DNA of 64,000 nt from Streptomyces sp. NBC_01460 (GCF_036227405.1 NZ_CP109473.1:6758001-6822000), one strand, 5' to 3'; numbered from the stretch's first letter, positions 18,056 to 27,946 are shown. The notes: generated from the sequence alone by a model not told the origin. Translations and numbers: made by a program.

Positions 18056-19195
18056 ATGCTGGACATCGCCGAGGAGCTCCACCGGTGGGTCGGGCAGGGA
18101 CGCGAGTTCGCCGTGGCCACCGTGGTGGCCGTCGGCGGCAGCGCGCCCCGGCAGCCGGGTGCCGCGCTCGCGGTGGACAGCGACGGCACGGCCGTCGGTT
18201 CGGTCTCCGGCGGCTGTGTGGAGGGCGCGGTGTACGAGCTGTGCCGGCAGGCGATCGCGGACGGCACCACCGTCCGCGAGCGCTTCGGCTACAGCGACGA
18301 CGACGCCTTCGCGGTCGGTCTGACCTGCGGCGGCGTCATCGACATCCTGGTCACACCGGTGCGCGCGGACGACCCCGCGCGCCCGGTGTTCGCCGCCGCG
18401 TTCGCAGCCGCCGCCGGGGGGACGGCAGCCGCGGTCGCCCGGGTCACCGAAGGCCCGGCCGGGATGCTCGGCCTGCCGCTGCTCGTGCACCCCGACGGTA
18501 CGTACGAGGGCGGGCTCGGCGGGCACGCCGAGCTGGACCGCACGGCCGCCGCCGAGGCGCGGGCGATGCTCGACACCGGCCGTACCGGCGAGATCGTCAT
18601 CGGCGCCGAGGGGTCCCGCTGCGGCAGCCCCCTCACCCTGCTCGTCGAGTCGAGCGTCCCCCCGCCCCGGATGATCGTCTTCGGGGCCATCGACTTCGCC
18701 GCCGCCCTGGTGCGGGCCGGCCGCTTCCTCGGCTACCGCGTCACGGTCTGCGACGCCCGCCCCGTCTTCGCCACGGCGGCGCGCTTCCCGGACGCCGACG
18801 AGATCGTCGTCGACTGGCCGCACCGCTACCTCGCCACCACCGACGTGGACGCGCGTACGGTGCTCTGCGTCCTCACGCACGACGCCAAGTTCGACATCCC
18901 CCTGCTGGAGCTGGCCCTGCGGCTACCGGTCGCCTACGTCGGCGCGATGGGCTCGCGCCGCACCCACCTGGAGCGCAACGAGCGGCTCCGCGAGGCGGGG
19001 GTCACCGAACGGCAGCTGGCCGCGCTGCACTCGCCGATCGGACTCGACCTGGGAGCGCGCACCCCGGAGGAGACCGCCCTCTCCATCGCTGCGGAGATCG
19101 TCGCCGAGCGGCGCGGGGGCAGCGGCCTGCCGCTCAAGGGCGCACACACCCCGATCCACCACGAATGCGGACAGCCGCTCGCCTCGGTGGCCTGA
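18056..19195 (+). CDS. xdhC: XdhC family molybdenum cofactor insertion protein
   Basis: A 379-residue XdhC/CoxI protein. Its N-terminal XdhC domain (VAVGGSAPRQPGAALAVDSD, SGGCVEGAVYELCRQA, LTCGGVIDI) and C-terminal Rossmann domain (MIVFGAIDFAAALVRAGRFL, AYVGAMGSRRTHLERNERL) are in the expected order. XdhC proteins bind the molybdenum cofactor, promote its sulfuration and insert it into xanthine dehydrogenase. A TAAGGAG ribosome site precedes the ATG. The gene follows the permease by 41 bp and is probably co-transcribed. Confidence 0.9.
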   Translation: MLDIAEELHRWVGQGREFAVATVVAVGGSAPRQPGAALAVDSDGTAVGSVSGGCVEGAVYELCRQAIADGTTVRERFGYSDDDAFAVGLTCGGVIDILVTPVRADDPARPVFAAAFAAAAGGTAAAVARVTEGPAGMLGLPLLVHPDGTYEGGLGGHAELDRTAAAEARAMLDTGRTGEIVIGAEGSRCGSPLTLLVESSVPPPRMIVFGAIDFAAALVRAGRFLGYRVTVCDARPVFATAARFPDADEIVVDWPHRYLATTDVDARTVLCVLTHDAKFDIPLLELALRLPVAYVGAMGSRRTHLERNERLREAGVTERQLAALHSPIGLDLGARTPEETALSIAAEIVAERRGGSGLPLKGAHTPIHHECGQPLASVA

Positions 19196-19300
19196 ACCCG
19201 GCCGGCAACAGCGCCTCCGGACGGGCGGGTTGCCGCCACGGCGGTTTCACGCCAGGGGTGAAGCCGTCCGCAGCCCCGGATTTACCGGTAGATCAGCTGC

Positions 19301-22300
19301 ATGACATTTTCCCTCTCCTCCGTTCCCGGCCGGGCGAGACCCGCTCGCGCGGGACGCAGGGCGCTGCTCGTAGCGACCTCGGTCGCCCTCGTGAGTGGCG
19401 TCATGCTTCCCGCGGCGGGCTCCGCCACCGCCGCCCCGAAGCCGTCGACCGCCGAGAACCGCCACGGATCCGGGGCGGTTCGCGACTACGACATCACGCT
19501 GGTCACCGGTGACGTCGTCCACTACACGGACGGCGCGGGCAGCCAGGACACCGTCACCGTGGACCGCCCCGACGGTGCCGAGGGCGGCGTGCACGTGCAG
19601 CAGGCCGGGGAGGACATCTTCGTCATACCCGACGAGGCGACCGCCCTGATCGCGGCCGAGAAGCTGGACCGCCGGCTGTTCAACATCTCGACGCTGGTCG
19701 AGATGGGCTACGACGACCGGCGCTCCGGCGGCATCCCGCTGATCGCGACCTACCCGGCGAGCACGGCGCGCTCGCTGCCCGCCGCCCCGCGCGGCAGCAA
19801 GACCGTGCGCCGGCTGGAGTCGGTCAACGGTGCGGCCCTGAAGGCCGACAAGGACGACGCCCGCGCCTTCTGGAGCGACATCTCCCGTACGGGCAAGAGC
19901 CGTTCGCTGAACAACGGCATCGCGAAGCTGTGGCTCGACGGGAAGGTCGAGGCCGCGCTCAAGGACTCCGTGCCCCAGGTCAACGCGCCGCAGGCATGGG
20001 CGGCCGGCTTCGACGGCAAGGGCACCACGGTCGCCGTCCTGGACACCGGCATCGACGCCACGCACCCGGACGTCAAGGACCGCGTCAAGGAGTCCAGGAG
20101 CTTCGTGCCGGGCGAGGAGGTCGACGACAAGCACGGTCACGGCACACACGTCGCCTCCACCATCGCGGGTTCGGGCGCCGCCTCGGACGGCGTCAACAAG
20201 GGCGTCGCCCCCGCAGCCGACCTCATCGTCGGCAAGGTCCTGAGCAACCAGGGGTCCGGCGCCGACTCGGGCATCATCGAGGCGATGGAGTGGGCGAAGG
20301 CCGAAGGCGCCGACGTCGTCTCCATGAGCCTCGGCTCCAGCGTCCCGGACGACGGCACCGACCCGATGGCGCAGGCGGTCGACGCCCTCTCCGCCGACGG
20401 CGGTCCGCTGTTCGTGATCGCCGCGGGCAACGCCTACGGGGCGGGGACCATCGGCGCGCCCGGGTCCGCCGCGAGCGCGCTCACCATCGCCGCCGTCGAC
20501 AAGCAGGACGGCCGGGCGAACTTCTCCTCCATGGGGCCGCTCGTGCGGTCCTACGGGCTGAAGCCCGACCTGTCCGCACCCGGCGTCGACATCAACGCCG
20601 CCGCCTCGCAGTCGGTCCCCGGTGTCGAGGGCATGTACCAGCAGATGTCCGGTACGTCGATGGCGACCCCGCACGTCGCCGGCGCCGCGGCCATCCTGAA
20701 GCAGCGCCACCCCGAGTGGTCCGGTCAGCGCCTCAAGGACGCGCTGATGAGCTCGTCGAAGCGGCTGCCCGACTACACGCCGTACGAGCAGGGCACCGGG
20801 CGCCTCGACGTCGAGGCGGCCATCGACACGACGATCGAGGCCACCGGCTCCGTCGAGGTCGCGTCGTACGACTGGCCGCACAGCGCCGAGGACGCCGTCG
20901 CGGAGCGGACCCTCACCTACCGCAACACGGGTGACAACGACGTCACGCTGAAGCTGGCGACCGACACGGACGCCGCGGCCTACACCCTGTCGACGTCCGA
21001 GCTGACCGTCCCGGCCGGCTCCACCGCCGAGGCCGTCCTCTCGATCGACCCGTCGAAGGTCGCGAACGACACCCGGTTCTCCGGCCAGGTCGTCGCCACC
21101 GACGCCTCCGGCACGACGGTGGCCCACACCGGCTTCGCCGTGAACAAGGAGCAGGAGCTCTACGACCTGACGCTCCGTCTCCGGGACCGTGCCGGCGAGC
21201 CGATGGACGGCACCGTGGTGTTCGCCGCGCTCGGCGACCCGCAGCTCGGCCTCGTCCAGGTCTCCGGTGAGACCACGCTGCGGCTGCCCCCCGGCAACTA
21301 CACCGCCTGGACCTCCGCCGACGTCGACGGGGACCGTGCCGACTCACAGGCCGTGGCGTTCCTCGCGGCCCCCGAGACGATCCTCGACAAGGCCACCACG
21401 GTCACCCTCGACGCCTCGAAGGCCCGCAAGGTCAGCGTGCGCACCCCGAAGGAGACCGAGACGCGGCAGCTGCGCTACGACATGGCCCGCACGTCGCCCG
21501 AGGGCATGGTCCAGCGTGACGCCTACCAGATCCCGCCGGCCTACGACCAGTTGTGGGTCAGCCCCACGAAGAAGGTCACCCAGGGCGACTTCAGCTTCCT
21601 CACCCGCTGGCGCCAGGGCGAGGAGCTGATCGACCTGACGGCCGACGGCCACGACGTCCCGGTCACGGTGCAGAACGGCTCGGTCGTCGCCGAGGACAGC
21701 GAGCAGAGGCTCACCGGTGTCTTCGCGGGCAACGGCGCCGCGGCCGACTACAAGGGCCGCAGCGTCAAGGGCAAGGCCGTCGTCGTCACCCGCAGTGACA
21801 CCGTCCCACCCGCCGAGCGGCTGGCCAACGCGGTCGCGGCGGGTGCGAAGGCACTCTTCGTCGTCAACGACGGCCGTGGGGTCGCGATGGAGAGCTACGT
21901 GCCGTACGGCGAGCAGACCACCATCCCGGTCGCCTCGGTGCAGAAGATCGCGGGCGAGACGCTGGTCAAGGCGGCGCAGCGCGGCAGGACACTCTCGCTG
22001 GACCAGAAGAAGTTCGCCTCGTACGTCTACGACCTGGTGGACCGTCACGACGGCACGGTCCCGGACCGTTCGCTGGCCTTCGCCCCGTCGACCCGGCAGC
22101 TCGCGAAGGTGGAGAACACCTTCTACGGCCACAAGGAGACGCTCGGCGGCGGCTACCGCTACGACATCCCGGACTACGGACCGGGCCTCGGCTTCGAGGA
22201 GTACGAGAAGTTCCCCGGCACCCGCACGGAGTGGGTCAACCCGCTGCCCGGCGCCTCCTTCTGGTACGAGAACCACTCGGTGCTGAACGCCGACTCCGGC

Positions 22301-23053
22301 ACGGCGCACGAGGTGCGCAGCGCGGAGCTCGACTACACGGCGGGCCGGACCTACCGCGACGAGTGGTTCGCCCCGGTGGTCGGCCCCCGGCTCGGCACCG
22401 GGTACTGGGGACCGTTCCGCACCGCGTACAACGACGTCCAGTTCAACATCACGCCGTGGACCGACTCGGGTGAGGGCCACTCCGGCTCGATGCCGGAGAA
22501 CGAGTACGACACCACGTCCTACGCCTTCTACCAGGGAGACACCCTGATCAAGAAGGGCGCGGGCCGGGCCGGTTACGCCTGGGACCTGTCCGCCGAGAAG
22601 GTGCCGTACCGCCTGGTCATCGACTCGGTGCGCGACGAGGCCACCTGGAAGACCTCGACGCGGACGCACTCCGAGTGGGGCTTCGTCTCGGGCGCCCTGC
22701 CCGAGGGCACCCAGCAGGCCGACATCCCCCTGCTCCAGCTCGACTACGACGTGGACACCGACCTGGCGGGCGACGCCAAGGCCGGCAAGCAGGTCGAGGT
22801 CGGCATCGAGTCGGGCACGCAGGCCTGGCTGGACGGCGCCGTGAAGGCGACCAGGGCCTCGCTGTCGGTCAGCTACGACGAGGGCAGGACCTGGAAGGCG
22901 GTGGAGCTGCGCAAGGGCTCGTCGGGCGAGTGGAACGCGAAGTTGCGGACACCCGCCAAGGGCGCGGACTCGGTCTCGCTCAAGGCGCACGCCGAGGGTC
23001 CCGGCGGCCTGGTCGTCGACCAGGAGATCATCAAGGCCTTCGGCCTGAAGTGA
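19301..23053 (+). CDS. Secreted S8 subtilisin-like serine protease with PA domain
   Basis: A 1250-residue exoprotease precursor. A Sec signal (RRALLVATSVALVSGVMLPA) is followed by a pro-region and the S8 catalytic domain, with triad Asp248 (VAVLDTGID), His280 (GHGTHVAS) and Ser453 (GTSMATPHVAG). Beyond about residue 510 there are beta-rich domains and a PA-like segment (VNDGRGVAMESYVPYGEQTT at about 850-870). The size and layout match the large Streptomyces subtilases thought to feed on extracellular protein. No helper gene is adjacent. The ATG at 19301 is the only start before the signal peptide, and the ribosome site is weak. Confidence 0.9.
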   Translation: MTFSLSSVPGRARPARAGRRALLVATSVALVSGVMLPAAGSATAAPKPSTAENRHGSGAVRDYDITLVTGDVVHYTDGAGSQDTVTVDRPDGAEGGVHVQQAGEDIFVIPDEATALIAAEKLDRRLFNISTLVEMGYDDRRSGGIPLIATYPASTARSLPAAPRGSKTVRRLESVNGAALKADKDDARAFWSDISRTGKSRSLNNGIAKLWLDGKVEAALKDSVPQVNAPQAWAAGFDGKGTTVAVLDTGIDATHPDVKDRVKESRSFVPGEEVDDKHGHGTHVASTIAGSGAASDGVNKGVAPAADLIVGKVLSNQGSGADSGIIEAMEWAKAEGADVVSMSLGSSVPDDGTDPMAQAVDALSADGGPLFVIAAGNAYGAGTIGAPGSAASALTIAAVDKQDGRANFSSMGPLVRSYGLKPDLSAPGVDINAAASQSVPGVEGMYQQMSGTSMATPHVAGAAAILKQRHPEWSGQRLKDALMSSSKRLPDYTPYEQGTGRLDVEAAIDTTIEATGSVEVASYDWPHSAEDAVAERTLTYRNTGDNDVTLKLATDTDAAAYTLSTSELTVPAGSTAEAVLSIDPSKVANDTRFSGQVVATDASGTTVAHTGFAVNKEQELYDLTLRLRDRAGEPMDGTVVFAALGDPQLGLVQVSGETTLRLPPGNYTAWTSADVDGDRADSQAVAFLAAPETILDKATTVTLDASKARKVSVRTPKETETRQLRYDMARTSPEGMVQRDAYQIPPAYDQLWVSPTKKVTQGDFSFLTRWRQGEELIDLTADGHDVPVTVQNGSVVAEDSEQRLTGVFAGNGAAADYKGRSVKGKAVVVTRSDTVPPAERLANAVAAGAKALFVVNDGRGVAMESYVPYGEQTTIPVASVQKIAGETLVKAAQRGRTLSLDQKKFASYVYDLVDRHDGTVPDRSLAFAPSTRQLAKVENTFYGHKETLGGGYRYDIPDYGPGLGFEEYEKFPGTRTEWVNPLPGASFWYENHSVLNADSGTAHEVRSAELDYTAGRTYRDEWFAPVVGPRLGTGYWGPFRTAYNDVQFNITPWTDSGEGHSGSMPENEYDTTSYAFYQGDTLIKKGAGRAGYAWDLSAEKVPYRLVIDSVRDEATWKTSTRTHSEWGFVSGALPEGTQQADIPLLQLDYDVDTDLAGDAKAGKQVEVGIESGTQAWLDGAVKATRASLSVSYDEGRTWKAVELRKGSSGEWNAKLRTPAKGADSVSLKAHAEGPGGLVVDQEIIKAFGLK

Positions 23054-23073
23054 CCCGCTGAACGGACCCGACC

Positions 23074-23115
23074 GAGGTGGTCCCGCATCCCCGCCCGGGG
23101 ATGCGGGGCCACCTC
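23074..23115. terminator. Bidirectional hairpin terminator
   Basis: A 19-bp inverted repeat (23074-23092 with 23097-23115) has one mismatch and a 4-nt loop. It lies between the convergent subtilase and DUF3626 genes. Two direct copies of GGCCACCTCGCCGTGCG follow at 23107-23123 and 23127-23143. Confidence 0.8.
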
Positions 23116-23159
23116 GCCGTGCGACCGGCCACCTCGCCGTGCGGCCCGCACCGGCCCGC

Positions 23160-23993
23160 TCACCGCCCGAAGCGTGCCAGGCAGTGCCACACCCGCTTGA
23201 GGTCCTGCTGATCGTGCTGCCCCGACCGCGCCGCCTCCCCGATGATCCGCGCGTCGAGGAATCCGCCGACCGCGAGCGCGGCACCCAGCTCGACGTACTC
23301 GGGGCCCCGGTAGCCGGGGCGGCGCCGCAACTCCTCGACGGAGAGCCGGAACCCACCGTGCCATTCGACGGGGCAGGGCAGCGCGCGGGCCGCCTCCTCC
23401 ACAGCCGTTCCCCGGAAGCACGGGTCGAGGACCAGGGCCTCCACATCGCGGTCGAGCCGGACCGGGGTGTGCACCTGCGCCTCGACGTAGTCGTCCAGGG
23501 CATCCGCCCCGTCCGCCTCGGCGAGGGCGACGAGCCGGCTCCCGGCAGCGGCCACACCGAAGTCGGAAGGCTCCAGGAAGCTGTCCGGGTAGCAGAACGT
23601 GGCGTGCTCCAGGGCCCCTGAGTCCAGCCTGATGTGCGCGGAACCGAACCGGGGAGCCGCGCCGTACGGGGAACGGCGGAAGTCCAAGGCTCCGTACACC
23701 GGGCGTTCGTGTGCGCTCGCACCGTCGTAGGCGCCGCCGAAGATGCGGCTCTCCCAGCGCCACCGGTCACCGCCGGGGTGGGCGGTGAGGCCGCCGTTGC
23801 TGGTGCCGGTCACGAACTGGGAGACGTACACGCCGTCCTCGGCCAGTCGTTCCAGGACCGTACGGCCACCGCTGACCCGGTCCGGGTGGAAGTTCATCGT
23901 CACCCGCAGGGACGGATCCAGCGGCGGACCCTTGGACAGCGAGGCCACGTGCGTCAGTGCGCGCGTCCGGGCCGTGTGTATGTCGGCGCTCAT
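23160..23993 (-). CDS. DUF3626 domain protein
   Basis: A 277-residue cytoplasmic protein with blocks I recognise from DUF3626: SLRVTMNFHPDR, VYVSQFVTGTSNGGLTAHPG, DRWRWESRIFGGAYDG, GSAHIRLDSG, DALDDYVEAQVHTPVRLDRD and LPCPVEWHGGFRL. Several His/Asp/Glu residues are conserved in these blocks, hinting at a metal site, but the family has no assigned function that I know of. ATG 23993 was chosen because the upstream extension is not coding-like. Confidence 0.8.
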   Translation of the reverse strand: MSADIHTARTRALTHVASLSKGPPLDPSLRVTMNFHPDRVSGGRTVLERLAEDGVYVSQFVTGTSNGGLTAHPGGDRWRWESRIFGGAYDGASAHERPVYGALDFRRSPYGAAPRFGSAHIRLDSGALEHATFCYPDSFLEPSDFGVAAAGSRLVALAEADGADALDDYVEAQVHTPVRLDRDVEALVLDPCFRGTAVEEAARALPCPVEWHGGFRLSVEELRRRPGYRGPEYVELGAALAVGGFLDARIIGEAARSGQHDQQDLKRVWHCLARFGR

Positions 23994-24034
23994 CGGCCCA
24001 GTCTGCCGGAGCGCCGACCACGGGGCTCGCGCGT

Positions 24035-24199
24035 TCAGCGGCGGCGGGCCGCCTTCTCGCGTGCCTTGCGCCTCGCCACCGTGTACGTCGACCAGTCGCC
24101 CCGGTGCCGGTCGCACCGCGACGCCCCCTTCATCGCCAGCCGTTGGCAGCGTGTGCCCTTCTGGGTGAGTGCTCCACACGTCGGCTGCGTACGAGCCAT
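24035..24199 (-). CDS. Small Cys/His-rich putative zinc-binding protein
   Basis: A 54-residue basic protein with a treble-Cys/His knuckle: CGALTQKGTRC, then CDRH about ten residues later. This resembles the small CGAxTxxGxxC...CxxH zinc-binding motif seen in many actinobacterial and phage-related proteins. The tail is highly basic (RRKAREKAARRR), compatible with nucleic acid binding. A GGGGGCGG stretch precedes the ATG. Function unknown. Confidence 0.55.
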   Translation of the reverse strand: MARTQPTCGALTQKGTRCQRLAMKGASRCDRHRGDWSTYTVARRKAREKAARRR

Positions 24200-24327
24200 G
24201 TCCGACCGCCCCCTGAGCTCTGCCGTCCTGCCGGCCCTCTGCCGGCAGTGCCCAGATTCGCCCGGGGGAGCGGTGCGGGGGAAGGCGCACCCGGGACCCG
24301 TGGGTGCGCACCGGAGTGCGTGGGCGG

Positions 24328-24753
24328 TCAGACGGTGGCGTCGCCCTGCCCGGCGGCATCGGCCTGCCGCTGCTCCTCGACGCGCCGCTTGGCCTCGTCC
24401 CAGCTGATCGGCAGGAGGCCGACCGGTGCGTCCCAGAAGGTGAACGTCGACGACCGCATCGTGGGCCGGAGGGCGGTCATGATGCCGCGGTGCGGCTCCG
24501 TCCGGGCGTAGGCGTGGAGGGCGTCGCGGCTCTCCCAGGCGGACAGGGTGTAGAAGACCCGCCTGCCGGGCTGGGCGATGAGCGAGGCACCGAAGGCTCC
24601 CGGCGCGGAGCGCACCTGCTTCCACGCCGCCAGTGACTTCAGGAAGAAGCGCGGTACGTCGCGCAGCGAGCGGACCTCGAAGCGCGAGGCCATGACCACG
24701 GTCGTGCCGTCGGAGGGAGGAGGCTGGGGAGTGACCCACGGAAGCGTCGGCAT
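24328..24753 (-). CDS. DUF3291-like (antibiotic monooxygenase-fold) protein
   Basis: A 141-residue protein with the motifs VMASRFEVRSLRDVPRFF, VFYTLSAWESRDALHAYA and SSTFTFWDAPVGLLP. These are typical of DUF3291-type proteins, which adopt a ferredoxin-like fold related to antibiotic biosynthesis monooxygenases and heme oxygenases. No catalytic role can be assigned from sequence alone. A 9-bp hairpin (24804-24823) lies about 50 bp upstream. Confidence 0.7.
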   Translation of the reverse strand: MPTLPWVTPQPPPSDGTTVVMASRFEVRSLRDVPRFFLKSLAAWKQVRSAPGAFGASLIAQPGRRVFYTLSAWESRDALHAYARTEPHRGIMTALRPTMRSSTFTFWDAPVGLLPISWDEAKRRVEEQRQADAAGQGDATV

Positions 24754-24803
24754 CGCACTACTCGCCTTCAGTATGGATAGTGGTGCTGTCTGCTCTCCAT
24801 GTT

Positions 24804-24823
24804 AGGCGGGAGTGCTCCCGCCT
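24804..24823. other. Short perfect inverted repeat upstream of DUF3291 gene
   Basis: AGGCGGGAG (24804-24812) pairs with CTCCCGCCT (24815-24823) across two bases, in the promoter region of the DUF3291-like gene. It could be an operator or a small terminator. Confidence 0.35.
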
Positions 24824-24880
24824 GTCGGTGAATTACGGGGAACGGTTCACCCGGCCGACGGACCCGGGGGCATCGGCCGC

Positions 24881-24916
24881 GCCCCGCTCCCGCCGGCCTC
24901 CCGGCGGGAGCGGGGC
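24881..24916 (-). terminator. Hairpin terminator after peptidoglycan amidase gene
   Basis: A perfect 16-bp stem (24881-24896 with 24901-24916) and 4-nt loop begins about 26 bp downstream of the amidase stop codon. Confidence 0.8.
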
Positions 24917-24942
24917 GGGACGCGGGGCGCGGTGATCCGGCG

Positions 24943-26487
24943 TCAGCGTCCGGACTGCAGCGCCTTCCAGGTCTCGGGGCCGACGCTCCCGTCGGTCCCC
25001 AGCGCCCGGGCGCTCCGGTAGTCGCGGACCGCCGTGTCCGTGAGCGCCCCGAAGGCTCCGTCGGCCGTCACCGTCCGGCCCAGGGCTGCGGTCAGCGCCC
25101 GCTGCACCCGCTTCACCGCGTCGCCCGAGGAGCCCTGGGCGAGGGCCGGTGTCGTGCCGGCGGAGAGCAGCGCGGTCCAGGTCCTGGTGCCGACCGTGCC
25201 GTCGGGGGTGAGGCCGCGCGCCGTCTGGAAGGCCTGTACGGCGCTCCTGGTGGTGGCGCCGAAGACGCCGTCCTCGGCGCCCGCCTCGTAGCCCTGCTGG
25301 TTGAGCAGGCTCTGGACCGCCTTCACCTGTGCGCCCGTCGAGCCCTGCTCCTGGGGTGTGTACGCCGCGAAGCTCTGCGCGTCCGCCCCGCCGGCCGAGG
25401 CGCCGACGAGCTGCATGTAGTACGTCCAGTTCCAGTTGACGCCCGGATCGGTGTGGTCGTTCCCGGGCGCCTCGCTGTGCCCGATGATGTGCGACCGGTC
25501 CTTGGCGATGCCGTACCGGTCGCAGAGGTACTTCGTCAGTGCCGCCGAGGACCGGTACATCGGGTCGGTGAACCACGACGGGTTGTCGATGAAGCCCTCG
25601 TGCTCGATGCCCAGCGACGAGGCGTTGGCGCTCTTGGCGTGGTAAGCGGTGTCCTTGTCGCGCACCATCTGGGTGATCCGGCCGTCCGAGGAGCGCACCA
25701 CGTAGTGGGAGCTGACCTTCGAGACGGGATCCTGGAACCAGCTGATGGTCCCGGCGTACGAACCCTGCGCGACGTGGATGACCACCTTGTCCACCGTCGC
25801 CGTACGCCCCGTGGCGAAGTTGGCGGAAGCGGCGGCCACCCAGAGGGCCGGCGGGTAGTCCGGGCTCTGCGCGGTGACGTCGGCCTTCGCGAGCGGGCCC
25901 TTCTCGGGGGAGACCGGGCGGGAGGTGACCGAGATCCGCTCACCGCCGGCGACGGTCGCCCGCAGGCCCTGCGCGAGGAAGGTGTAGACGGTGTCCGCGT
26001 AGAGGGCGGCGACGGCCCCCTCGGCCTCGCTGTAGCGGGCCACCGCCGGGTACCAGGCGTCGATGTCGGCCCGCTCGGCCTTGTCCAGGCCCAGGGCGTC
26101 CGCGTGGTTCCGCAGCACGGCCGCGCCGCCCAGGATGTTGGCCGGGGTGTCCTCGCGGAGATCCGCCGTGGACCTGCCCGTCAGCGAGGCCGCCTTCTCC
26201 AGGGAGTGGTTGACGGGGTTGCTGGCGAGGTGCATCACGCCGTAGCCGTTGTCCTGGCTGGGGAGCCCGGCGTGACCGTCCAGGTGGGTCTCGCCGTAGC
26301 CGACGGCGGCGAGCAGGTCACGCGGTACGCCGTACGCCGCGGCGGCCTGCCGGAACGCGCGGTTCATGGGGTCGGCGCCGACCGGGGCGGCGCCGGCGGG
26401 CTGGCCGGCGGTGACCAGGGCGGTGGCGGTGAGGGAGGCCAGAACGGCTGCGCGGCCTCGGGTGTGGCCGACGGGGCGTCGGGGCAT
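24943..26487 (-). CDS. Secreted N-acetylmuramoyl-L-alanine amidase with peptidoglycan-binding repeats
   Basis: A 514-residue secreted cell-wall hydrolase. A signal peptide (ASLTATALVTAGQPAGAAP) precedes an N-terminal helical region. The amidase_2 (PGRP-like) domain lies at about 210-350, with VDKVVIHVAQGSY, SSHYVVRSSDG, LGIEHEGF and IIGHSEAPGNDHTDPG carrying the zinc His residues and catalytic Glu. Two C-terminal peptidoglycan-binding type 1 repeats follow (VQSLLNQQGYEAGAEDGVFG, VQRALTAALG...DGAFGALT). It cleaves the amide between MurNAc and the stem peptide. ATG 26487 was chosen at the Arg-rich signal start. Confidence 0.9.
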   Translation of the reverse strand: MPRRPVGHTRGRAAVLASLTATALVTAGQPAGAAPVGADPMNRAFRQAAAAYGVPRDLLAAVGYGETHLDGHAGLPSQDNGYGVMHLASNPVNHSLEKAASLTGRSTADLREDTPANILGGAAVLRNHADALGLDKAERADIDAWYPAVARYSEAEGAVAALYADTVYTFLAQGLRATVAGGERISVTSRPVSPEKGPLAKADVTAQSPDYPPALWVAAASANFATGRTATVDKVVIHVAQGSYAGTISWFQDPVSKVSSHYVVRSSDGRITQMVRDKDTAYHAKSANASSLGIEHEGFIDNPSWFTDPMYRSSAALTKYLCDRYGIAKDRSHIIGHSEAPGNDHTDPGVNWNWTYYMQLVGASAGGADAQSFAAYTPQEQGSTGAQVKAVQSLLNQQGYEAGAEDGVFGATTRSAVQAFQTARGLTPDGTVGTRTWTALLSAGTTPALAQGSSGDAVKRVQRALTAALGRTVTADGAFGALTDTAVRDYRSARALGTDGSVGPETWKALQSGR

Positions 26488-26659
26488 GCCTGCTCCAGGT
26501 TTCGTGGGGGAGAGGAAGGCCCCCGGACCCGGAGTGGGGTGGGCCGGGGGCCGTTCGAGCCCGCACAGGCTATCCATGTGATTAACACATGGCGGTGCGC
26601 TCCCGGGCGTGTCCAAATCCCTGTCACTCCAATGGATTTGAGCCTCGCTCCACGGCTCC

Positions 26660-26702
26660 CCGGCGGGCCGCCGCTCCGCTCCCGGGCCCGGCGGCCCGCC
26701 GG
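26660..26702 (-). terminator. Hairpin terminator after nitroreductase gene
   Basis: A perfect 14-bp inverted repeat (26660-26673 with 26689-26702) and 15-nt loop lies immediately after the nitroreductase stop codon. Confidence 0.7.
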
Positions 26703-26707
26703 TGGTG

Positions 26708-27439
26708 CTACCAGCGGTCCCGGTGGATGACGTCGGCGACCGGGCGGCGCCGGACCGGTCCGAAGTTGCCCTGCGGCCACCCCACCGGAATGGCGGCGAA
26801 GGTGTGCGTGTCCGAGGGGATCCCGAGGGCCTTCTTCCACTCCTGCTCCAGCATCAGGTGCCAGATGGTGACGTTGGCCGCGAGCCCCAGGGCCCGCGCC
26901 GCCAGCAGGATGTTCTGGACGCCCGGATAGACGCAGGAGCCCTCGGCGAGCGCCTGGAAGCGCGTCTGGGTGTTCGTCATGTGCTCCAGACCCGCCGGAC
27001 CGAGCGACTCGGCGTAGACGCCCAGCCCCTCCTCGTCGAACCGGGGCTCGGGGAACTTGTAGCACGGGATGATCAGCGCGGGGGTGTCCGCGAAGTGGTC
27101 GCGCTGGTGCTCGATCGCCGCCACCATCCGCCCGTACGCGGCGTCGGGCATGCCCGCGGGCGCGTGCTTGCCGGTCGTCGCGAGGTAGGCGTCCACACAC
27201 CGCTTCCACAGGGGTGCCAGCTCGGCCATGACCGCGCGGTCGGTGACGACCACGTACTCGTAGCACTGCATGTTGCCGCCGCTGGGCCCCCAGACCGCGG
27301 CCTGTATGAGCTGTTCGAGCGTCTCGTCCGGCACGGCGTCCGGCTTGAGGCGGCGCATGGCGCGCATGGTCGACATGGTCGGGAAGAGGGCGGGCCCGTC
27401 GGGGGAGGGCGCGTCTGAGTACACCGTTTCGAAGGTCAT
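26708..27439 (-). CDS. Nitroreductase family FMN-dependent oxidoreductase
   Basis: A 243-residue nitroreductase-fold enzyme. The FMN-contacting start (MSTMRAMRRLKPDAVPDETL), WGPSGGNMQCYEYVVV, and the C-terminal VQNILLAARALGLAANVTIW and AAIPVGWPQG are all family features. These enzymes reduce nitro or quinone compounds or related substrates with NAD(P)H; the natural substrate here is unknown. The gene is separated from the amidase by a hairpin. Confidence 0.85.
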   Translation of the reverse strand: MTFETVYSDAPSPDGPALFPTMSTMRAMRRLKPDAVPDETLEQLIQAAVWGPSGGNMQCYEYVVVTDRAVMAELAPLWKRCVDAYLATTGKHAPAGMPDAAYGRMVAAIEHQRDHFADTPALIIPCYKFPEPRFDEEGLGVYAESLGPAGLEHMTNTQTRFQALAEGSCVYPGVQNILLAARALGLAANVTIWHLMLEQEWKKALGIPSDTHTFAAIPVGWPQGNFGPVRRRPVADVIHRDRW

Positions 27440-27946
27440 GATCGCGGAGTTTACGGCTCAAGCACCGGCGCGGGGAGCCCTGTTGGCGTCCGCGTTCCGG
27501 CTGGGCCCGGCGCAGGTCAGCGCCGTCGTCGAGCCGAACCGGTGCGCCGGTCGGCGGGACCGGGCGGCGGACGGTGTGCGGCGGGCGGGGCGGCCCCCTT
27601 CGCCCCCGGCGCGGAGCTCCCTTCGCCCTTGGGGTGGGAGTCGCGCAACTCGGCTTACGGGGCATTCCAGTTGGGCCGGGCGGATCCGTCCTGGCGCTCC
27701 GTCACCCTCGTGTTCCGTTCCGCGTCGGGGAGGCGTATCCGTACGTCCGTGCCCATCGGCCGATCCGCTGCGGCGCGCCGGATTCGCACACCTGGACGTC
27801 CCCCCTCCTCACGGGGGAACGGGGGCCGGGAAACCGGCCTCGAAGGCGTATAAAGGGTCCCTCCCGAGCAGCCGGCGTCCCCCGATGGCCACCTCACCCC
27901 CCACGCGGCCGGCGTCACCGCGTACCGAGAGCGCAGGAGCGTCCGC
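27440..27946. other. Intergenic region upstream of the acyl carrier protein gene
   Basis: About 500 bp lie between divergent genes. No convincing gene is seen; the open frames are Arg/Pro-rich. A possible -10 box, TATAAA, follows GAAGGCG at about 27849, around 95 bp before the carrier protein start, but no good -35 pairs with it. Confidence 0.35.
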